This document shows, piece by piece, positions 57,870-64,000 of a stretch of 64,000 nt of DNA. How positions within the stretch are numbered: the stretch's first letter is position 1; every line of letters starts with the position of its first letter. The stretch is from Tetradesmus obliquus. Taxonomy: Eukaryota > Chlorophyta > Chlorophyceae > Sphaeropleales > Scenedesmaceae. The position numbers and the translations under genes were made by a program. Under the pieces are notes generated by a model. The model searched no databases and was not told the DNA's origin. It saw nothing but the letters and a program-made list of their open reading frames with translations. The stretch is taken from positions 964,501-1,028,500 of the forward strand of contig CP126192.1 of assembly GCA_030272155.1 (NCBI GenBank), read 5' to 3'.

Positions 57870-60615
57870 ATGTCGGCAGCTGCAGCAGACGTGCCCATAG
57901 AGGGCAAGACCGTGAAGATGCTGACACTGCTCAGCGCGAAGCGGACGTACGATCTCTTCGCACAGGACTCCGCTGCACAACCTGGCCTCGACTCGGAGAG
58001 GTGTGTGCTTCTCTCGGGGTGCTACAGCAGTGCATTTGTCGCAATATCATATATTAAACTGCCTTTTTACGTCTGCAGTCAAAAGATCAAGCTGGCCTGT
58101 AAGATAAAGGATGAGTATGCAGCAGCCCAACACTTTGATGCAGCAGCTCTCGCCCAGCGGGCAACCTCCGCAGCACAGCAGCAGCCCAGCCCGGCAGGGC
58201 CTGTTGGGCCCAAGCCAGAGTCCAGGACGCCGCTGGCAAAGCTGATAGACACCATTCCGGTGCAAGCAAGGTGGGCAGCAGCAGCAGCAGCAGCACTGCT
58301 ATGGGCATGGTGGGCAAAAGCACACCTTTTATCTGCTAATGCTTCTGTTGAGGTCGCCCAAGAACAGCAGCATGCCAGTTCTAGTTGAAGGGTTCCTGTT
58401 GCTGGCACGCTGACGATGCTTAAAGATGGTGCAACATGTGCCAGCACTCTTCCCACTGCTGCTTGATGTATGCCTGCCACGCCCTGCGCAGGCAGCAGAA
58501 TGGAGCAGCAGCAGGCGCGGCAGCAGCGGGCGCAGGCGCGCTCATACCCTTTGCAGGCCCTGCAGGCGCCGGGCCAGCAGCGGCAGCAGCAGCAGCACCA
58601 GGTGGCGTGGCGGCACCGCAGCAGCAGAAGGCCATCATGGCCGTCATTAACGAGAAGGGCAGCAGCAGCGCTGCCGTGTCGCGGCGGCTGGCCTCCAAGT
58701 GGCCGCGCCCGGCGTGGCACGCGCCCTGGAAGTGCTACAGGGTCATCAGCGGGCACCTGGGGTGAGCCAGCGCAGCCAGCAGCAGCTGCTTTGCGGCTGC
58801 AGCAGCTGCGGCAGCACTTGCAGCACCATGCATGCGCGGCTAGGCCACACTTTCAGCATGCCCAGCAGTCTGGCACTCAACGCAGGCCAGCAGCGGCAGC
58901 ATGCGTGCAGCATCCCCTGTGCTGACAAGCAGCAGCAGTGGCTGCATGTGATTATGCCTCCGGCCGGCATGGCACCTAGTGTGCAGCTGTGGTCAGCGCC
59001 GAGCTGCTGCTTGCATTACTTGAGGCACGGCAGCGCAGCCAAACGCGGCGCAGCACCAGTGGGGTGGGGTGTGTCTGCTAGCCATGTTGTGGCTGCTGCT
59101 TGCCGCCATGGTGACAGTACATGTGGTATGCCTCCGCTGACTCTGCATACCCTGCCTTGTGCTGCTGCTGCTGCTGCTGCCCCTGTTGCTGCCTGCCCTC
59201 ACAGCTGGGTGCGCTGCATTGCGTTTGACTCCAGCAACGAGTGGTTTGCGACTGGCAGCGCTGACCGCACCATCAAGCTGTGGGACGCTGGCAGCGGGCA
59301 GCTGAAGCTGACGCTGACGGGGCACATCGAGCAGGTCACGGGGCTGGCGGTCAGCGCGCGCCACCCCTACATGTTCTCAGCCAGCCTGGACAAGGAGGTC
59401 AAGTGCTGGGACCTGGAGCAGAACAAGGTGGGAGGGCAGGGATGCGCCTGCAGGCGTGCTGTGGCGCGGTGGCCAGCATGGTGCCTGGCAGCAGCACGGC
59501 AGCACGCAGCAGCTGGCGAGCAGCAGCCTGCCTGAGGCAGCATTGCAGCCTCAGCAGCAAGCCCAGCAGCAGGCCGTGCCAGCTGCTGAGTGCTGTCGCT
59601 GTGCTGCCTGCTGTGCCACCACCACCGCCTGGTCTGACACCTGCCCGCACATGCCCCTCCTGTGCTGCTGCGCCGCCCATGCCCCCCTCCCCAGGTCATC
59701 CGCAACTACCACGGGCACCTGTCAGGCGTGTACTGCCTGGCGCTGCACCCCACGCTGGACCTCATCATGACGGGCGGCCGCGACTCCACCTGCCGCGTGT
59801 GGGACATGCGCACCAAGACGCAGGTCTTTGCGCTGGCGGGCCACACCAACACGGTCAGCTCCGTGCTCACGCAGCCCACCGACCCGCAGGTGCTCACGGG
59901 CAGCCACGACTCCACCATCCGGCTGTGGGACCTGCGCAAGGGCTCCACGCTGGCCACGCTCACCTACCATAAGAAGAGCGTGCGCGCGCTGACCGCGCAC
60001 CCCAGCGAGCACACCTTTGCCAGCGGCGGCGCCGACAACATCAAGAAGTTCAAGCTGCCAAACGTGAGCGGGGGGAGCTGCAGCGGGGTGCGCCGGGGAG
60101 GCAAGGGCTTTTACATGTATCTGTATGCATGCGTGCTTCACTTGCTGCTGTGTTGCATCTTGTGTGAACCTGCTCAGGAGCAGCAAGCTCAGCAGCACCA
60201 ACCTCCTGGCCCCGCACACGCCTTTGAAACCCACGCCCACTGCCGCACTGCGCCCTGCACCTGACTGTCCCTGCAGGGCGACTTCCTGCACAACATGCTG
60301 GCGCAGCAGCGCTCCATCATCAACGCCATGGCGGTCAACGAGGACGGCGTGCTGGCCAGCGGGGGGGACAACGGCAGCCTGTGGATGTGGGATTGGCGCA
60401 GCGGGCACTGCTTTCAGCAGCAGGACAGCATCGTGCAGCCGGGCTCCCTGGACAGCGAGGCGGGCATCTACGCGCTGGCCTACGACATGTCCGGCTCGCG
60501 CCTGGTGTCCTGCGAGGCCGACAAGACCGTCAAGATGTGGCGCGAGGACGAGGCAGCCACGCCGCAGAGCCACCCCGTCAACTTCAAGCCGCCCAAGGAC
60601 ATCCGCCGCTTCTAG
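57870..60615 (+). CDS. PRL1: PRL1/PLRG1 WD40 spliceosome (Prp19/NTC) protein
   Basis: Exons 57870-58000, 58079-58270, 58492-58761, 59205-59427, 59695-60063 and 60277-60615 join in frame to 507 residues (Arabidopsis PRL1 is 486). The N-terminal third is low in conservation and Ala/Gln-rich, then [20 protein letters not shown] leads into seven WD40 repeats ([81 protein letters not shown]) and the invariant end [14 protein letters not shown]1/PLRG1/Prp46 is a core part of the Prp19 complex that activates the spliceosome; in plants it also affects sugar, hormone and defence responses. I chose ATG 57870 (MSAAAADVP) over an upstream in-frame ATG at 57825 because it matches the family's short N-terminus. 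Confidence 0.95.
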
Positions 60616-60619
60616 GCGC

Positions 60620-60652
<33 letters not shown>

Positions 60653-61917
60653 GCTGATGGGTGGCAGGCAGGGCACGGCTGGGCAGGTGGCAGGCCTTGT
60701 GCTAGCCGTGCCGTTGGCTGGCTGCAGATATTGGTGTGTGGACGCCTGCATCTGCACGTGGCCACTTACCAGCCAGCATACCCGCTGTGCTGGGTATGGC
60801 GCAGCTTTTGGGCTGAGCTCATGCGGGTTGATATCAGCATGTGCCAGGCACACATGCTTGGCTGCGAGCCTGCAGACAGAGCGCACTAACAGCATGCACA
60901 GAGCATGCCTTTGCCTGGTTGCCGCAGCGGCTGAGGCCAACACTCGGTCGAGGCGGGCGCTGTGCCATGCACAGCAATGGTATTGTTTGACAGTTACATT
61001 GCATCTGCATGTGTGTTCTTAACAGTGACTTTGCGGGTTGTGATATCACAGCACATATCATATCACAGCATCGATGCTGTCATGTCGCTGGTTCCCACAG
61101 CTCTGGCCGCCCCCAGGCTGGTGTCCTGTGGGCAGAGCTGCCCAGGTTGGGCAGTCTGATGCCCTGCATCTGCCCTGGTTGAGAATCTGCATTGCAGCCG
61201 CTGCGACAGCGCACGTAGTACAATCCCTTGCGGTGCGTGGGGCGCAGCAGCTGGCTATGGCTATCTCCAGCCATTCACTTTTTGTATGGCCCGCTGTGCC
61301 AGTGGGGCGGCAATCGCCCCACAGCGGCGATGGCGACGTGCTGGCCATGGCGTGATTATGTTCATTTATGGCTTGAATAGCTACTGATGGTAATATCATT
61401 GGTCCCAATCCACAGTAGGGACAGGGTCAGTATACGTCTGTTACAGATTGTATAGAAACAGACGTATTTAACATTCGGTTGGCAATCAAGAAGAAGCACC
61501 AGTGTGTTCTTACACACGCAAAATGCAGATGGACATTCTTCGTCTACTAAGCAAGCTTAGCAAGCAGCCAACACAGGGTTTTGGCAAATCAGCACCATAT
61601 GGATGCTTCTAAATAGAACAACTCCCTTGGTGCGTCACACACACATGACCCAAGCACAAATGGCATAAAACACTGTGACAGTGTACGCATGTGCAGCTTC
61701 TGCTGCACGCCTGATGCGGCAGGGCCAGCATCAGCTACCGTTATCATCATATCACCAATCAAGCCAATAAAACCAACAGCTGCCAGGACGGGTCGTGCAC
61801 ATCAGTGTGCACCATGCGAACAATGCAGGTCAACCATGCACTGCAGCTACGTGCACTGCCACACTGCAGCAAGATATCTTGCAGCTCTGCAACAGCAGGA
61901 ACTGCAGTGGCGACATT
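60616..61917. other. convergent 3' region, no gene seen
   Basis: This lies between the stop codons of PRL1 (+) and the 61918 gene (-). It starts with a CAG run at 60623-60650. An inverted repeat, ATACGTCTGTT...AACAGACGTAT, lies at about 61433-61468. A minus-strand TGTAA (61445-61441) falls inside it. No open frame of interest is seen. Confidence 0.5.
61441..61445 (-). terminator. TGTAA polyadenylation signal (61918-63016 gene)
   Basis: Minus-strand TGTAA, about 475 nt after the stop codon of the Gln-rich gene, in the loop side of a short inverted repeat. Plausible but unproven. Confidence 0.3.
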
Positions 61918-63016
61918 TCAATCCAGATCCATGCCGCACCCATCAAAGGCCTGCTGCTGTTGCTGCTGCTCGCTGCTGCCATCAACCATCATGCTATCAC
62001 AGTGGACAATTGGCACCACTTGCTGTTGAGGCCAGCCGACAACTGGCTGCACTGCTGCTGCAGCAGCTGCTGGCACCTGCTGCTGTGCCTGGCTGGCATC
62101 AGCCTCGGCCACCTCTATCACGCAGGCTGCGTGCTGCTGCTGCTCATCCCCTGCTGCTGCTGCTGCTGCTGCTGCTGCGCCATCAAGCGGGCCGCCCGCT
62201 GCCGGCAGCTTGCGCAGCATGCCTCCCAGCATGGCCCGGTCCCGCAGCGCGTCCCACATGCCCGCCAGGCTGCGCCGCTGGCCCGGCGTCAGGCTGCGCC
62301 ACAGCGCTGCTAGCGCATTCGGCTGCTGCACATGCTGCTGCAGCACAGACGGGTTGATGTGCAGCACGGCTGCTGCAACTGCTGCTGGGTCTGCTGGTAT
62401 GGGGATGGGCGGTGGCTGGTACAGCACCAGCTGCATGTCTTCCGGCCGGTAGCTGCTGGTACTGCTGCCGTTGCTAGGGGTGGCCTGCAAGTAGGGGACA
62501 CCGACACCACATTGGTACAAAGGCCGACATACATGATGAAAAGGGCTCAAGGAGCTCAAACCTTTAGTTACGTCAAAGCCAGAACATGCGCCCATAGTCC
62601 GCAACAGATTCAAACATACGGTAATCACAGCCTGTACACCTGCAACATTAAGACGGCAGCAGCTGTAACAGTGCAGCAGACATAGAACATCCAGCGGATG
62701 AACTTACCGGCTTCTGCCGCTGCTCCAACTGCTGCTGCTGCTCCAGCTGCTGCTGCTGCTCCAGCTGCTGCTGGTCGACCTGCCCTTCATGCTGACGCTG
62801 CTGCTGCTGCACCTGCTGTACGTCCAAGTCAACTGCTGATGCACATGCAGCCTGTTGCGGCATGGCAGCACTTGACATGTTGAAGCCACTGTCCAAAGCC
62901 ATGAGCACGGTCCCATCATGCGTTTGGTTGCACAGAGCAGCCTTCTTTGCTGGGTGCTGCTGTCTATCCTGCTCTTGCTCTTGCAGCACCGTCGACGCCT
63001 TGCGCTTGTGCGACAT
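61918..63016 (-). CDS. unrecognised Gln-rich protein with N-terminal basic motif
   Basis: Two exons (minus strand), 63016-62708 and 62484-61918, join in phase 0 through CCG|GTAAGT and TTGCAG|GCC to give 291 residues. The product starts MSHKRKASTVLQEQEQD, with a second basic patch HPAKKAAL (possible bipartite NLS). It then has a Q/LEQQQQ stretch predicted to coil, and a more ordered block NALAALWRSLTPGQRRSLAG followed by MWDALRDRAMLGGML. Poly-Ala and poly-Q runs lead to an acidic end, CGMDLD. The layout resembles a transcriptional regulator, but I recognise no domain. A start at an upstream in-frame ATG (63088) would add 24 residues. Confidence 0.5.
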
Positions 63017-64000
63017 GAGCGGGTAGCGAACAGAACCAGGCGTAGAAAAAAACTGGCTGTGTTCAGCAGGGTTCAGAACCTGCAGCATGCTGCAGGTAGC
63101 AGGAGCAGCAGCAGCAGCAGCAGCACGGAACGCTGGAAGTAGCCGTGGGAACCGAGCAGACTGTAGGGTCGGAAGCTCTACGCTTGAAAACAGCAGAAAA
63201 TAGTCGCTGAAGGCAATAATAGAGCACAGCGCTTCCCGTCATCTGCCAGACTCATGACACAGAAGCATTGAGAAGAGTCCAGAGAAAGCAGCACGTGAAT
63301 CGATGAGAAGAACCGTGCAAGTTTTTATAGAGTGCATAAAAATAAGAGCTCAACGTGTAAATATCTAGAAGCAGCCGAGCAAATGCAGCAACCATGTCGA
63401 CAGTGTCGAAAATCGACGGAAAGTTACCCGACAACATGCGTGTCACTACGTTTGGTGCCTTGTACAGCCTTGTACATGCCATACTTTCATGATCCACAGA
63501 TGGCAGGCCATGATGCTTGGGATGCTGCTATTGGTATTATGATATACGTGAGCGATTTAGACGCTTGTATCAGGACACTGGTGGTCCCAACAACCCTGCG
63601 TGTATGCACAGACTGATGAACCATGTAAAGCAAAGTGCAGTTGCACACCTGGTGCACTTGATTGATGAACGCCACCAGGACCCGTTATGTGATTTTATGT
63701 GCGACGATTTTCAGGATGAGATTTGGTAGTGTCTTGCCTGTCAAAAAAGGACTGGTTGAGTTTGCCGTTTTTTCTCTGCCCAATGAGCCTGTCATTGGCT
63801 CCCCAACGGGCGAGGTTACTCTTGTAACTTCCAGAATGTGCTGTGCCTGCAGCGGCAGCTTTAGTAAGAAGAGTTACAGGGAAGACAATACATCCTGCAG
63901 CAATATAGTATAAGGTAATATCCACCATACTCGACGGCATGCATCACACCAGCAGGCGACCACCACCAACAGGTGACAATCTCATCCTGGTAGCAGCTGA
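63017..64000. other. low-GC end of window, mostly unassigned
   Basis: It begins with the likely promoter of the minus-strand gene, including a CAG run at 63103-63123. From about 63180 the GC content is clearly lower than in the genes. Apart from the doubtful fragment at 63517-63729 nothing is recognisable. Confidence 0.4.
63517..63729 (+). CDS. possible coding fragment, unrecognised
   Basis: This open frame reads YDIRERFRRLYQDTGGPNN, then HRLMNHVKQSAVAHLVHLID and DFMCDDFQDEIW before a stop codon. The composition is protein-like (mixed charged and hydrophobic, not low-complexity), unlike the shadow frames elsewhere. It could be the last exon of a gene or a transposon remnant. No splice partner was fixed and no family is recognised. 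Confidence 0.2.
   Translation: MGCCYWYYDIRERFRRLYQDTGGPNNPACMHRLMNHVKQSAVAHLVHLIDERHQDPLCDFMCDDFQDEIW

Overview
This is nuclear DNA from a eukaryote, most probably a GC-rich green alga of the core Chlorophyta (Sphaeropleales or Chlamydomonadales type). The evidence is: many short exons with GT-AG introns (donors mostly GTGAGT/GTGCGN, acceptors mostly CTGCAG); TGTAA polyadenylation-type signals; very frequent CAG/CTG tracts coding poly-Q, poly-A or poly-S; plant-lineage proteins (TIC236, SERRATE, an AP2 protein, an At4g37920-like plastid protein); and a LINE tail ending in a short tetranucleotide repeat. Gene models were built by hand, checking splice phase at each junction. I saw no bacterial-type operon, CRISPR array, rRNA or tRNA.

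Layout. 300-3039 (+): chloroplast-targeted At4g37920 family protein. 4277-5864 (+): AP2-domain protein. 5865-11069: gene-poor, with a 133-bp-arm foldback element and a related shorter copy. 11070-12866 (-): Rad60/ESC2-type SUMO-like-domain protein. It is divergent, across a 359-bp shared promoter, from 13226-18894 (+): SERRATE/ARS2 (11 exons). 18895-20805: no gene seen. 20806-37285 (-): a 19-exon gene for a predicted 3,196-residue acidic Ser/Ala/Gln-rich protein that I cannot assign to a family; it carries four SAP-like repeats, each split by an intron at the same place. 37286-39623: spacer with a 5'-truncated LINE. 39624-55461 (-): TIC236 (17 exons, predicted 2,954 residues), with a 3.5-kb intron full of a degenerate satellite. 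56138-56948 (+): CMC2, divergent from TIC236. 57870-60615 (+): PRL1/PLRG1. 61918-63016 (-): a small unrecognised Gln-rich nuclear-type protein. 63017-64000: low-GC end with one doubtful coding fragment.

The genes do not form one pathway. Two act in nuclear RNA metabolism (SERRATE in cap-linked RNA processing, PRL1 in the Prp19/NTC spliceosome complex), one in SUMO-linked genome maintenance, one in cytochrome oxidase assembly, and two in the plastid. The most unusual content is the giant SAP-like repeat gene. Its exon phases are strongly modular, and its introns contain minisatellites built out of splice-site sequence.
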